Positions 43,250 through 53,536 of a DNA stretch of 64,000 nucleotides are shown here, piece by piece (position 1 is the first letter of the stretch; each line of letters begins with the position of its first letter). The position numbers and the translations under genes are program-made. The stretch is from Lachnospiraceae bacterium. Lineage in GTDB: Bacteria > Bacillota > Clostridia > Lachnospirales > Lachnospiraceae. A model generated the notes under the pieces. The model searched no databases. It saw nothing but the letters and a program-made list of their open reading frames with translations, and was not told the origin of the DNA. The stretch is taken from positions 52,011 through 116,010 of the forward strand of contig SVEH01000008.1 of NCBI GenBank assembly GCA_015057455.1, in the 5' to 3' direction.

Positions 43250-43669
43250 ATGAATATGAAACAAGTGCATGAAGAAATAACTGGTTGTGAAGGGGTTAGA
43301 TATGTAATTAAAGAAGGTGACACATTATATAAAATAAGTAGAATTAATAAAATTTCATTAGGAGAACTGTTGGATGCCAATAAAAATATAAATATATATA
43401 ATTTAAGAATTGGTGATGAAATATGTATTCCGAGTCAAGAACAAATGGATATGAATAGTAATCAACAAATGTATAGAGAAGAAATGAAACTAGAGGAGAT
43501 CGGAAAAAGGTTATTTGTTTATGTAGTTAAGGAAGGGGATTCTCTTGAAAGCATAGCTAATAGTTATGATTTAGATGAAGAAGATTTTATAGATGCAAAT
43601 AGACAAAATAAGATACTTTTAAAACCAGGTTCAATAGTTGTAATTCCAATGAAAGAAATAGAAGACTGA
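43250..43669 (+). CDS. Protein with two LysM domains
   Basis: 139 residues from the ATG at 43250 (AGGTGA 4 nt upstream). LysM 1 is RYVIKEGDTLYKISRINKISLGELLDANKNINIYNLRIGDEICIP and LysM 2 is VYVVKEGDSLESIANSYDLDEEDFIDANRQNKILLKPGSIVVIP, joined by a polar linker. LysM binds peptidoglycan or chitin-like sugars. No signal peptide is visible, so a spore-coat or cortex role in the mother cell is possible, as for SafA-type proteins; that is inference. No partner enzyme is fused. Confidence 0.85.
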   Translation: MNMKQVHEEITGCEGVRYVIKEGDTLYKISRINKISLGELLDANKNINIYNLRIGDEICIPSQEQMDMNSNQQMYREEMKLEEIGKRLFVYVVKEGDSLESIANSYDLDEEDFIDANRQNKILLKPGSIVVIPMKEIED

Positions 43670-43798
43670 TTTTTCCTATTTTTTACAAATGATTAATTGA
43701 CAAAGAACAAAAGAAAAATTATAATTACAATGTTATAGTTTACAAAATATGGTAAATGGGAGAACACTGTCCTAGGGGAAGGAAAGGAGAAAGTGTTT

Positions 43799-44746
43799 AT
43801 GATAGAGATATTTATAACGAAAGACGAAGAATTTTCTCAGATTAAAACATATGAAGAGGGAAGCTGGGTAGCCCTTACAGATCCAACAGCTACAGAACTT
43901 TTAGAAGTTGCCCAAAGATTTGAAATTGATGTGGATCACCTTAGAGCTGCGCTGGATGAAGAAGAACGATCAAGAATTGAGATTGAAGATACATATACAC
44001 TTATAGTAGTAGATATTCCAAGTGTTGAAGAGGCTGATGGTAAGGACAAGTATATAACTATACCTATGGCTATTATAATTACAGAGACCAATATTATCAC
44101 AGTATGCTTGGAAGATACAGCTGTTCTTAAGAGCTTTAAAGATGGTAGAGTTAAAGAATTTTATACATTTAAGAAAACTAGATTTATTTTGCAAATGCTA
44201 TATCGTAATGCAACGGTGTTTCTTCAATATCTGCGTGTTATTGATAGAAAAAGTGAAGAAATTGAAAGTACTTTACATAAATCACCTAAGAATACAAAGA
44301 ATAAAGAATTAATTTCTATGTTGGAGTTAGAGAAAAGTTTGGTATATTTTTCAACATCGCTTAGGTCTAATGAAGTAGTGCTTGAGAAATTATTAAGAAC
44401 TAAGAACATAAAACAGTATCCAGAAGATACAGAATTACTAGAAGATGTTATCGTCGAGAATAAACAGGCTATTGAGATGGCTGGTATATATACTGGAATT
44501 CTTTCTAGCATGACTGATTCTGTTGCTTCAATTATTTCTAATAACTTAAATAGAGTTATGAAATTTACAGCAACTGTTACAATTGTTATGTCTATACCAA
44601 CAATTATTGCAAGTTTTTATGGTATGAATGTTGGAGGAATACATCCAGGTATGGATAATCCATACGCCTTTTTATTTGTAATACTAGGGTCAATAGGTAT
44701 ATCAGGTCTTGTAGCTTTTGTTTTGGCAAAGTTAGATATGTTCTAA
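43799..44746 (+). CDS. corA: CorA-family divalent cation transporter
   Basis: Magnesium/cobalt channel of about 315 residues. It has a large cytoplasmic N-terminal domain, a long stalk helix (about 190-260) and two C-terminal transmembrane helices. The pore signature YGMN stands at the end of TM1 (IIASFYGMNVGGIHPGMDNPYAF), and TM2 is FLFVILGSIGISGLVAFVLAK. The ATG at 43799 has AAGGAGA 9 nt upstream; a GTG two codons earlier would be too near the SD. Confidence 0.93.
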   Translation: MIEIFITKDEEFSQIKTYEEGSWVALTDPTATELLEVAQRFEIDVDHLRAALDEEERSRIEIEDTYTLIVVDIPSVEEADGKDKYITIPMAIIITETNIITVCLEDTAVLKSFKDGRVKEFYTFKKTRFILQMLYRNATVFLQYLRVIDRKSEEIESTLHKSPKNTKNKELISMLELEKSLVYFSTSLRSNEVVLEKLLRTKNIKQYPEDTELLEDVIVENKQAIEMAGIYTGILSSMTDSVASIISNNLNRVMKFTATVTIVMSIPTIIASFYGMNVGGIHPGMDNPYAFLFVILGSIGISGLVAFVLAKLDMF

Positions 44747-44869
44747 TTAGAATAGCCAATATATAAAATAGAATATAGTATACAAAATAGAATGAAGTAT
44801 ACAACATAGTATATAAATAAAAAAGAATAAAAAAAGAATATGGTATATGACATAGAATGGAGGAATTGT

Positions 44870-45805
44870 GTGAAACAAAAAGGGAATTGGGTTGATAAAC
44901 TAGAAAGAAAGTGGGGCAAGTATGCTATACCACATTTAATGAAATATATGGTTGTTCTATATATAATAGGATTTTTAATATCTGCAGTAAATTATTCGCT
45001 TTATCGAGAATTGCTTACACTTGATTTTTCGATGATATTACAAGGACAAGTTTGGAGGTTAGTAACATTTATAATAGCGCCACCTATGTCCTTTGGTAAA
45101 AGTCTTATGGTAATATTTGCAATATTTGCTTTATTGTTATATTACTCAATAGGTAATACATTAGAACAAGTATGGGGAACATTTAGATTTAATTTGTTTT
45201 ATTTTGGTGGATTGCTAGCTTGTATTATAAGTTCATTTATTTCATATATAACTGTGGGATCAGCGGCGTCTTATCTTATAACAACTGATTATGTATTTTT
45301 ATCAATGTTTTTAGCATATGCAATGCTATTTCCAGAACAGCAATTATATTTATACGGAATAATACCAATAAAGATAAAATGGCTTGGTATAGTAGATGCA
45401 GTGGTTATGGCAATGCAAGCTTTCGATGCTGTAAAATTTATAATGATTGGTGGAGATGGAATTATACGAGGTGTAACTCAATTATCAATTATTGTATGTA
45501 GTATGGCTAACTTATTTATATTATTTAATGCATTTAAATATAAAGGTGTAACAAAACAACAACGTAAGAAAAGTGCAGAGTATAAGAAGAAAGTTAATAA
45601 ACTTAGTAAAACAAGAATTCATACATGTACTGTGTGTGGTGCAACAAGTCAATCACATCCAGATATGGAATTTAGATTTTGTTCAAGATGTGATGGTAAT
45701 AGAGAATATTGTACAGAACACTTATTTACTCATGAACATATAACAAAGATTGTTATAAATATAGACAAAGATAGTGATGCTAATAAACAAGAAGAGGAAA
45801 ATTAA
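44870..45805 (+). CDS. Rhomboid-like membrane protein with C-terminal zinc ribbon, probably not a protease
   Basis: About 311 residues with about six transmembrane helices. GQVWRLVTFIIAPP, YYSIGNTLEQVWGTFRFNLFYFGGL resemble rhomboid L1 loop and TM2. The catalytic GxSG of TM4 and the His of TM6 are absent, so it is rhomboid/derlin-like rather than an active protease. A cytoplasmic C-terminus has a basic stretch and a possible zinc site: CTVCGATSQ, FCSRCDG and CTEH with HEH. The GTG start at 44870 follows GGAGGA; an in-frame ATG at 44840 has no SD. Confidence 0.75.
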   Translation: MKQKGNWVDKLERKWGKYAIPHLMKYMVVLYIIGFLISAVNYSLYRELLTLDFSMILQGQVWRLVTFIIAPPMSFGKSLMVIFAIFALLLYYSIGNTLEQVWGTFRFNLFYFGGLLACIISSFISYITVGSAASYLITTDYVFLSMFLAYAMLFPEQQLYLYGIIPIKIKWLGIVDAVVMAMQAFDAVKFIMIGGDGIIRGVTQLSIIVCSMANLFILFNAFKYKGVTKQQRKKSAEYKKKVNKLSKTRIHTCTVCGATSQSHPDMEFRFCSRCDGNREYCTEHLFTHEHITKIVINIDKDSDANKQEEEN

Positions 45806-45910
45806 GCAATTAAAAATTCGTTAATTAAAAATTAATTACTTACTAAATTAATCTATAGTTGTATGGGGTAAATTGATTGAATGATTGATGAATGTTATAT
45901 ACTTTAAATA

Positions 45911-45932
45911 AAGGAGAGATTAAATGATATAG
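45911..45932 (+). other. Met-Ile-stop mini-ORF with strong SD
   Basis: AAGGAGAG (45911-45918) is followed after 5 nt by ATG ATA TAG (45924-45932), 36 nt before the next gene. It is either the remnant of a start site or a regulatory mini-ORF. Confidence 0.4.
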
Positions 45933-45968
45933 GGGATTTATACAAAAGTAATAGGAATGGAGAAGAGT

Positions 45969-48900
45969 ATGGTTTATATTAATTTAATTGCATTGTTAAC
46001 TGCATTAATATATGCAGGTGCCTATTTAGGATTACGAACATGCTATAAGACAAAATTAAAAGATTATAAGGTTCCTAAATTAACTAGCCAAATGATTATG
46101 TTTTTATTATTTGGAATTGCTTTCGTTATTAGAATGATTTGTGCATTTAAGTTTTCAGGACATTCTGATTTGGAATGTTTTGAGTATTGGGCTAAATTAA
46201 TGTATGAGAATGGCCCTAGTGGATTTTATAAAGCAGCAAGTTTTGCTGATTATCCACCAGGATATATGTATGTGTTATGGGCAATGGAAGGAATAAACAG
46301 ATTATTTAAATTCAAATATGCCTCCCATGCGGCGGGTATAGTGATTAAAAGTTTTCCTATACTTTGCGATATGGTAACAGCTTTTATAATATATAAGATT
46401 GCAAAGAAGAGATTCTGTAATACAACATCATATATAGTTTCATTAGTTTATTTATTAAACCCAGCAGTAATATTAAATTCTGCAGTATGGGGACAAGTTG
46501 ATTCAGTATTCTTTTTAGGAATTTTTCTAATGTGTTATTATGCGACAACAGAGCATAAAGAGTATTGTTATATTCCATATATAGTTGCTATGTTGGTAAA
46601 ACCACAAGCTATTATGTTTACACCAATTATATTATTGGCTTTAGCTCAAGATGTTTTCTTAGGGAAAGATATCCGAAAGAAATTTTTCGATTTTAAAGTT
46701 AATAGATTAATTGAACATTTAAAGTATATCGGTATTACAATAGTTGGATTTTTAGTTGTAAGTATACCATTTGGATTAACAAAAGTTATGTCACAATATA
46801 TTGATACAATGGCTTCATATGAATATGCTTCAGTTAATGCATATAATTTTTGGAGTATGTTTGGTCTTAACTGGACTAGACAGTACAATACGGTATTTGG
46901 CATTCAATATAAAGATTGGGGAACAATATTTATTGTTTTAATATGTATATTTGCATTATTTATATGGTTGTTTAAGTATAATGATGATAATAGATATGTA
47001 ATGATAGCAATTTTTGTTAGTATAGCTATGTTTACAATGTCTGTTAGAATGCATGAAAGATATATATATCCAGGTGTTATATTGTTGCTATTGTATTTTA
47101 TTTTGACTAAACATATTCAAGCATTATTATTATATTTTGCTTATACAATAGCCCATTTTTATAATTGTGCATATGTATTGTTTTTCTACAATCCAGAAAA
47201 TTATGATAAAAGAGCTGGCCATATAATCGTAATTAGTGCAATTCATGTAATTTTATTTGTAATTTTTGTAGGATACATATTTAAGGAATATGTTGATGGT
47301 GTAGATGTTAAGGGATGGAATATAGAGACTATTCTAAGTAAAGAATCCTTAGATAAGGAAAAGAATTTAACATTGGCTCAGAGAATTAAGAATCAGTTTT
47401 TTACTAATGATATTCAGAAATCAAAAGTTTTTAGCAAGATGACAAAATATGATTATATAATTTTATTGATTATTATGGCTGTATATTCGATTTTTGCTTT
47501 GAGAGATTTAGGAGATATGGATGCTCCACAGTCATTTTGGGTTAATAAAAATAATAACAATATAATTAGAATTGAGTTAGACGAAAAGACAGAACTGAAT
47601 AATATATCATACTACAATGGATATCATGAAGACTGTGAATATGCAGTTAGAATTTCTACTAAGGGATTCGATAAATGGCAGTATGACAGTACAAATGATA
47701 AAGAAGTTGATAGTGAAACAGAGAAACAAGAACCAAGATATGCAATGAATGCTGTGTTTTTCTGGAGTAATTGGCCTATTAATATGCCAGCAAAATATAT
47801 CGAAATTGAGGCTCTTGAGCCAGAGGTTGCAATTGGTGAATTAGTGCTTGTTGGCGATAATGGTAAGATTATAAAACCTAAGAGTATAACTGTAGGTGGC
47901 AAGAAAGCAAAAGAACTTACTGATGAACAGAAATTATACCCAGAGAAGAGTACTTTTAGAAATAGTACTTATTTCGATGAAATATATCATGCTAGAACAG
48001 GATACGAGTTTATACATGGTTTGTATACATATGAATGGACTCATCCACCTCTAGGCAAATGGTTTATTTCACTAGGTATTCAAATGTTTGGTATGTGCCC
48101 TTTTGGATGGAGAATTATGGGCACTATATTTGGTATTTTAATGGTTCCAGCAATTTATCTATTTGGTAAAAGATTATTTAATAAAACAAGTTTAGCAACA
48201 ATAGCATGTATTATGTTTACATTTGACTTTATGCATTTTGCTCAAACGAGAATAGCAACAATTGATGTTTATGTAACATTGTTTGTTATACTGATGTACT
48301 ACTTTATGTACAAATATTATGCAACAAGCTTTTATGATACAAAACTTAGCAAAACATTTATACCACTTTTATGTTCAGGTATATGTATGGGACTTGGTTG
48401 TGCTTCTAAGTGGACAGGATGTTATGCAGCAGTAGGTTTAGCAATTGTATTTTTTAGCACAGTATTTAAGAGAACCCATGAGTATAATATTGCTAAAGCT
48501 AATATAGAGGGCAAAACTAATGGAATTAAACATTCCCATATAGTAAATGTATATAAGGGACACTTAATCAAAACATTGTTATTCTGTTGTTTAGCATTTA
48601 TTGTAATACCAGCAGTGATATATACTTTGTCATATATACCATTTGTTGGGGCAGATGATGCGCCTACTTCATTAATTGGTAGAATGATTGATAATCAAAA
48701 GGATATGTTTACTTATCATTCTAATATAGAATTTGAACATGGATATTCTTCAAAATGGTATGAATGGGGAATTATGATTAGACCAATTTTCTATTATTCA
48801 GGAACCATTAGCGAAACATTACGACAAGGAATTAGTTCTTTTGGTAATCCACTTGTATGGTGGTTAGGAATACCGGCATTTGTATATATTGTGTATAGAA

Positions 48901-49226
48901 TGTTATTTAGAAAAGATAGGAAATCAATGTTTTTATGTGTGGGATATCTTGCTGAATTATTACCATGGGTATTAGTTAGTAGATTAACATTTATATATCA
49001 TTATTTTACAAGTGTGCCTTTCGTAGTTTTAATGAATGTGTATGCAATATCTCAATTATTAAAAGAAAAGCCAGCACTTAAGAAATATGTATATATATAT
49101 ACAGGAGCAGTTGTTGTTGTGTTCTTTATGTTTTATCCAGTTCTATCAGGACAGACGGTTTCAGAGTCGTATGTTAAAACTTGGCTTAGATGGGTTGAGT
49201 CTTGGGTACTTGTAAGTTCAACATAG
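45969..49226 (+). CDS. Double-module membrane glycosyltransferase, PMT (GT39) C-terminal half
   Basis: About 1085 residues with about 20 transmembrane helices. The N-terminal half (about 1-440) is a GT-C-like module (SGHSDLECFEYWAKL, ADYPPGYMYVLWAM, AVWGQVDSVFFLG). A soluble beta-rich insert follows (about 500-640). The C-terminal half is a protein O-mannosyltransferase-like module: YFDEIYHARTGYEFI with the DE pair, EWTHPPLGKWFI, and CMGLGCASKWTG. It would use polyprenyl-phosphate sugars to glycosylate exported proteins or polymers; the pilins are possible targets, but this is speculation. The ATG at 45969 has GGAG 6 nt upstream; one at 45957 has no spacing. Confidence 0.85.
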   Translation: MVYINLIALLTALIYAGAYLGLRTCYKTKLKDYKVPKLTSQMIMFLLFGIAFVIRMICAFKFSGHSDLECFEYWAKLMYENGPSGFYKAASFADYPPGYMYVLWAMEGINRLFKFKYASHAAGIVIKSFPILCDMVTAFIIYKIAKKRFCNTTSYIVSLVYLLNPAVILNSAVWGQVDSVFFLGIFLMCYYATTEHKEYCYIPYIVAMLVKPQAIMFTPIILLALAQDVFLGKDIRKKFFDFKVNRLIEHLKYIGITIVGFLVVSIPFGLTKVMSQYIDTMASYEYASVNAYNFWSMFGLNWTRQYNTVFGIQYKDWGTIFIVLICIFALFIWLFKYNDDNRYVMIAIFVSIAMFTMSVRMHERYIYPGVILLLLYFILTKHIQALLLYFAYTIAHFYNCAYVLFFYNPENYDKRAGHIIVISAIHVILFVIFVGYIFKEYVDGVDVKGWNIETILSKESLDKEKNLTLAQRIKNQFFTNDIQKSKVFSKMTKYDYIILLIIMAVYSIFALRDLGDMDAPQSFWVNKNNNNIIRIELDEKTELNNISYYNGYHEDCEYAVRISTKGFDKWQYDSTNDKEVDSETEKQEPRYAMNAVFFWSNWPINMPAKYIEIEALEPEVAIGELVLVGDNGKIIKPKSITVGGKKAKELTDEQKLYPEKSTFRNSTYFDEIYHARTGYEFIHGLYTYEWTHPPLGKWFISLGIQMFGMCPFGWRIMGTIFGILMVPAIYLFGKRLFNKTSLATIACIMFTFDFMHFAQTRIATIDVYVTLFVILMYYFMYKYYATSFYDTKLSKTFIPLLCSGICMGLGCASKWTGCYAAVGLAIVFFSTVFKRTHEYNIAKANIEGKTNGIKHSHIVNVYKGHLIKTLLFCCLAFIVIPAVIYTLSYIPFVGADDAPTSLIGRMIDNQKDMFTYHSNIEFEHGYSSKWYEWGIMIRPIFYYSGTISETLRQGISSFGNPLVWWLGIPAFVYIVYRMLFRKDRKSMFLCVGYLAELLPWVLVSRLTFIYHYFTSVPFVVLMNVYAISQLLKEKPALKKYVYIYTGAVVVVFFMFYPVLSGQTVSESYVKTWLRWVESWVLVSST

Positions 49227-49230
49227 AATA

Positions 49231-49319
49231 TTGAGTTAGGGGAATATGATTTTATAGTGGCAAGATATAAGGGATTCTTGTATGCCTAAGCAAATAGTGC
49301 TTAGGAATGGAGGAATGAC
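49231..49319 (+). promoter_or_regulatory. Promoter and hairpin leader with GGAATGGAGGA motif
   Basis: TTGAGT (49231-49236)-N16-TATAGT (49253-49258) is a fair promoter. CCTAAGC (49285-49291) pairs with GCTTAGG (49299-49305), whose last two bases begin GGAATGGAGGA (49304-49314), the SD of the permease gene. Compare the leaders of pilB and of the GGDEF-EAL gene. Confidence 0.5.
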
Positions 49320-50405
49320 ATGTGTAATTTTATAAAAGACATAAAATTAATTTTAATAAATAAAAAGATTTTAGGAATAGTTACAACAATTATGATTATG
49401 GTGTGTGCACTTGTGTGTACACACCATAGTATAGAAAAAAAGGAAAATGATTCAAAACTTATAATAGGAATAATTAACGAAGAAAATAACAGTTATGCTG
49501 ATTTATTAATAGATTTTTTTAAAACAAATGAAACCTTTAAAAATTTAGCAACAGTAGTTGTTGGAGAAAAAGAACATATAGAAAGTGAATTTTATGCTAG
49601 TAATATTAATGCATATATAGTAATACCAAGTGGATTTGTAGAGTCATTAATGTATCTTGAACCTATTGGTATAAGTGTATATTTGGATAGTGCCAATGAA
49701 ACAGAGGCAATAATATTAAAAAGTCTTTTGCAAAGTTATGAAAGATATGTATTATCTGTTCAATATAATTCAAGTGGATTGTATGATATATGCAAAGAAT
49801 CAGGAATGAACAGAAGTCTAAATCATAAGCAAAATGTAAATGTAAGTTGGAATTTAATAAAGAAAGCTTTAAGTAAGGAAAGTTTCTTTGAGTATAATGA
49901 AGTAGAAACCTATAGTGTTAGTTTGGTTGAGCACTATTTGTATGTATTATTATTTGTTATTGTAGTTTATATGGGAATATATGCAGGTGTAATTGTAAAA
50001 AGAGAACAGTATAGTGGTGTTTTAGGACTATACAAAGTTTGTGGTGGAAGTAAGTTTTCTTATATTCTATCAAAGGCAGTTTGTATTGCAGGATTAGTTA
50101 CAATGTTTATGGTAATTCCTTTAATTATAGGAAAGCTTATAGCCAATATTAATGTGTCTCTTAAAGGAATATTGGTAATTTTTATATTATCTGTAATAAT
50201 TAATATAGTTATGATTAGTTGTTCTATGATTATAAAAAGTATATATGTATATACATTAGTATTTAATGTAATGGCGTTATTAATAGTTATTATTGGTGGA
50301 GGTATTATACCAATAGCGTATTCTCCTGACAATATGGCAATTGTAGCAAGATATTTACCATATGATGTATTTGAAAATGCTATTAAGAATTATATATACT
50401 TTTAG
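49320..50405 (+). CDS. ABC-2-type permease-like protein
   Basis: 361 residues. TM1 is near residues 17-36 (LGIVTTIMIMVCALVC), followed by an outside domain of about 150 residues. Five transmembrane helices lie in the C-terminal half, including VILGL-like KREQYSGVLGLYKVCGGSKFSYILSKAV. This is the layout of ABC-2 (YhgE/DrrB-like) exporter permeases. No ATPase gene is present in the neighbourhood. It ends 2 nt before a second permease of the same layout, so the two may form a heterodimer. Confidence 0.75.
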   Translation: MCNFIKDIKLILINKKILGIVTTIMIMVCALVCTHHSIEKKENDSKLIIGIINEENNSYADLLIDFFKTNETFKNLATVVVGEKEHIESEFYASNINAYIVIPSGFVESLMYLEPIGISVYLDSANETEAIILKSLLQSYERYVLSVQYNSSGLYDICKESGMNRSLNHKQNVNVSWNLIKKALSKESFFEYNEVETYSVSLVEHYLYVLLFVIVVYMGIYAGVIVKREQYSGVLGLYKVCGGSKFSYILSKAVCIAGLVTMFMVIPLIIGKLIANINVSLKGILVIFILSVIINIVMISCSMIIKSIYVYTLVFNVMALLIVIIGGGIIPIAYSPDNMAIVARYLPYDVFENAIKNYIYF

Positions 50406-50407
50406 AA

Positions 50408-51754
<1,347 letters not shown>

Positions 51755-51772
51755 AATGGAGGATTATTTGTT

Positions 51773-53212
51773 GTGAAACAAAAGGTAAAGAAGATATTAG
51801 GAGACTTAAAAGAATATAGAGAAGGTGCAGATGTAAACTTTATTCAAGCTTTGGCAAGCAATTATAGAGATTATTCTAGTACAGTTTTAGCTTTCGAGTA
51901 TTATATGATGTGCGATAATGCAATTGATAATAATGAATATGAGAAAGAAGAAATTAGCACATTATTAGAGAAGTTAACATCATTGTTAGGAACTTATATT
52001 GTGGATGAAGATGATGTAACTAGAGAAACTATTGGAGAAATTGATGAACTTAGACAAGGTATAATTAATAAAGTTGATACATTATTAAAATATACAGCTA
52101 AGTTTTATATGTATGAATATATATTGAATAGACTTGAGTATAATTTTAATAAGCCTATTGAGAATTCTAATATTGCATTTGACGATGAAGCATTTGTTGG
52201 TAGAATAGTAGAATATATATTTTCTGGTGAAGATAATATGATTATAAATGCAAGAATAAAAGACGTTATTGGTCAGTTACCTATTAGAATGACTAAAGCT
52301 AAATTTTTTGACTTGTTAAAAGAATCATTTTCAATATTTAATGGCAGTACAAGTGATGGTTTTGACTCTTATATGGATAGAATTAAGACGGCAGCCACTT
52401 TGCTTAATGTGGATAATGGAGTAGATATAGAATATCTTAAAACAGAGTTAGAGGCTTTTGATAATGTTGATTATTTATCAATTGATAATGATCAATTTGA
52501 TAAACTTCAAGAAAGATATAGAAGAGTAAGTCATTATATATCAACATATACAGATTTTTATACTAATTATGCAAGAATTATTAATATGCTATATACTATT
52601 GTATTAACTAAAAAGAACATAAAAGAAGATATGTCTGATGTAGAGGTATATAATAATGTAAAGGCTATTATAACTCATGTAACAGATTGTTATAGAGCTG
52701 GTGCTAATCAAGAAGCATATGAAGAAGTAACAGATAAGCTTATATTGTTAGAAGGAGTTCAAGAAAATACTCATCATATATGCTCAAGTTTAGAACAAGG
52801 TATAGATGAACAATTACTTGATAGATATGAACAAGATAACGAGATGATTACAGATATTAAAGCTGATTTTGCAAAATGTTCCGTTTTAATTAGTGCAAGT
52901 TTATTTGTAGATTTACAAGAAAAAGATACCGTTGTAGTAGATGATGTATTTATTAATAATAACGTAGAGAAGTTAATAGAAGAATTGAAGGATTTATTCA
53001 AAAAATCTCAAAAGATATATACAAGAGCGGTTATGGCCAATATTCTTAGTGAGTTACCAGTTTTCTTTACAGGGATTGATGAAGTAGCAGAATATATAAA
53101 GAATCAGTTGGTTTCTTGTAAGAATAATGGTGAGAAGATGGCTTGCTATGCAGTCCTATCAGATATGATGGATTATGATAATTATGATTCTTATTATGAT
53201 GAAGAAGAATAA
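51773..53212 (+). CDS. Unrecognised helical protein
   Basis: 479 residues, soluble, very acidic and almost wholly helical by composition. No transmembrane helix or catalytic motif is visible. The start is GTG at 51773 with GGAGG 8 nt upstream, 18 nt after the permease gene, so it is probably in the same operon. The start MKQKVKKILGDLKEYREGADVNFIQALASNYRDYS and the Asp/Glu/Tyr-rich end show no domain I know. A scaffold or regulatory role for the permeases is only a guess. Confidence 0.7.
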   Translation: MKQKVKKILGDLKEYREGADVNFIQALASNYRDYSSTVLAFEYYMMCDNAIDNNEYEKEEISTLLEKLTSLLGTYIVDEDDVTRETIGEIDELRQGIINKVDTLLKYTAKFYMYEYILNRLEYNFNKPIENSNIAFDDEAFVGRIVEYIFSGEDNMIINARIKDVIGQLPIRMTKAKFFDLLKESFSIFNGSTSDGFDSYMDRIKTAATLLNVDNGVDIEYLKTELEAFDNVDYLSIDNDQFDKLQERYRRVSHYISTYTDFYTNYARIINMLYTIVLTKKNIKEDMSDVEVYNNVKAIITHVTDCYRAGANQEAYEEVTDKLILLEGVQENTHHICSSLEQGIDEQLLDRYEQDNEMITDIKADFAKCSVLISASLFVDLQEKDTVVVDDVFINNNVEKLIEELKDLFKKSQKIYTRAVMANILSELPVFFTGIDEVAEYIKNQLVSCKNNGEKMACYAVLSDMMDYDNYDSYYDEEE

Positions 53213-53241
53213 GATATAGAAGAATAAGAGAGATAAAGTCT

Positions 53242-53529
53242 ATGTTTGTAAAGTGGAATGAAAAAGTATATATACATAATGATTTGAAGTTTAATATAGA
53301 AGACATAAAACAGGATTTATTTGGTAAGGAGTATTCTAATTTATATTGTATCATTAGAGCGTTAGATGGAAGAAACTTATATGAAATTATGCGAATAAGT
53401 GAACTTTCAAATGGCTTGTATAACAATAAAGAGATTGAAATTATGGGGATTGCAAAAGGGAAGAGACGAACAAAAGAAGTGTTGATAGACATAATAAAAA
53501 GTGACTGTTTAGTTGCAAATAGGTGGTGA
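53242..53529 (+). CDS. Small unknown protein before the sporulation pair
   Basis: 95 residues, basic (pattern KGKRRTKEVLIDIIKSD near the end); not recognised. The SD is weak (AGAGAG). The stop codon overlaps the SD of the next gene, so the two are likely coupled. It reads like a compact alpha/beta domain (MFVKWNEKVYIHNDLKFNIEDIKQDLF, YCIIRALDGRNLYEIM). Confidence 0.6.
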   Translation: MFVKWNEKVYIHNDLKFNIEDIKQDLFGKEYSNLYCIIRALDGRNLYEIMRISELSNGLYNNKEIEIMGIAKGKRRTKEVLIDIIKSDCLVANRW

Positions 53530-53536
53530 TGATATA

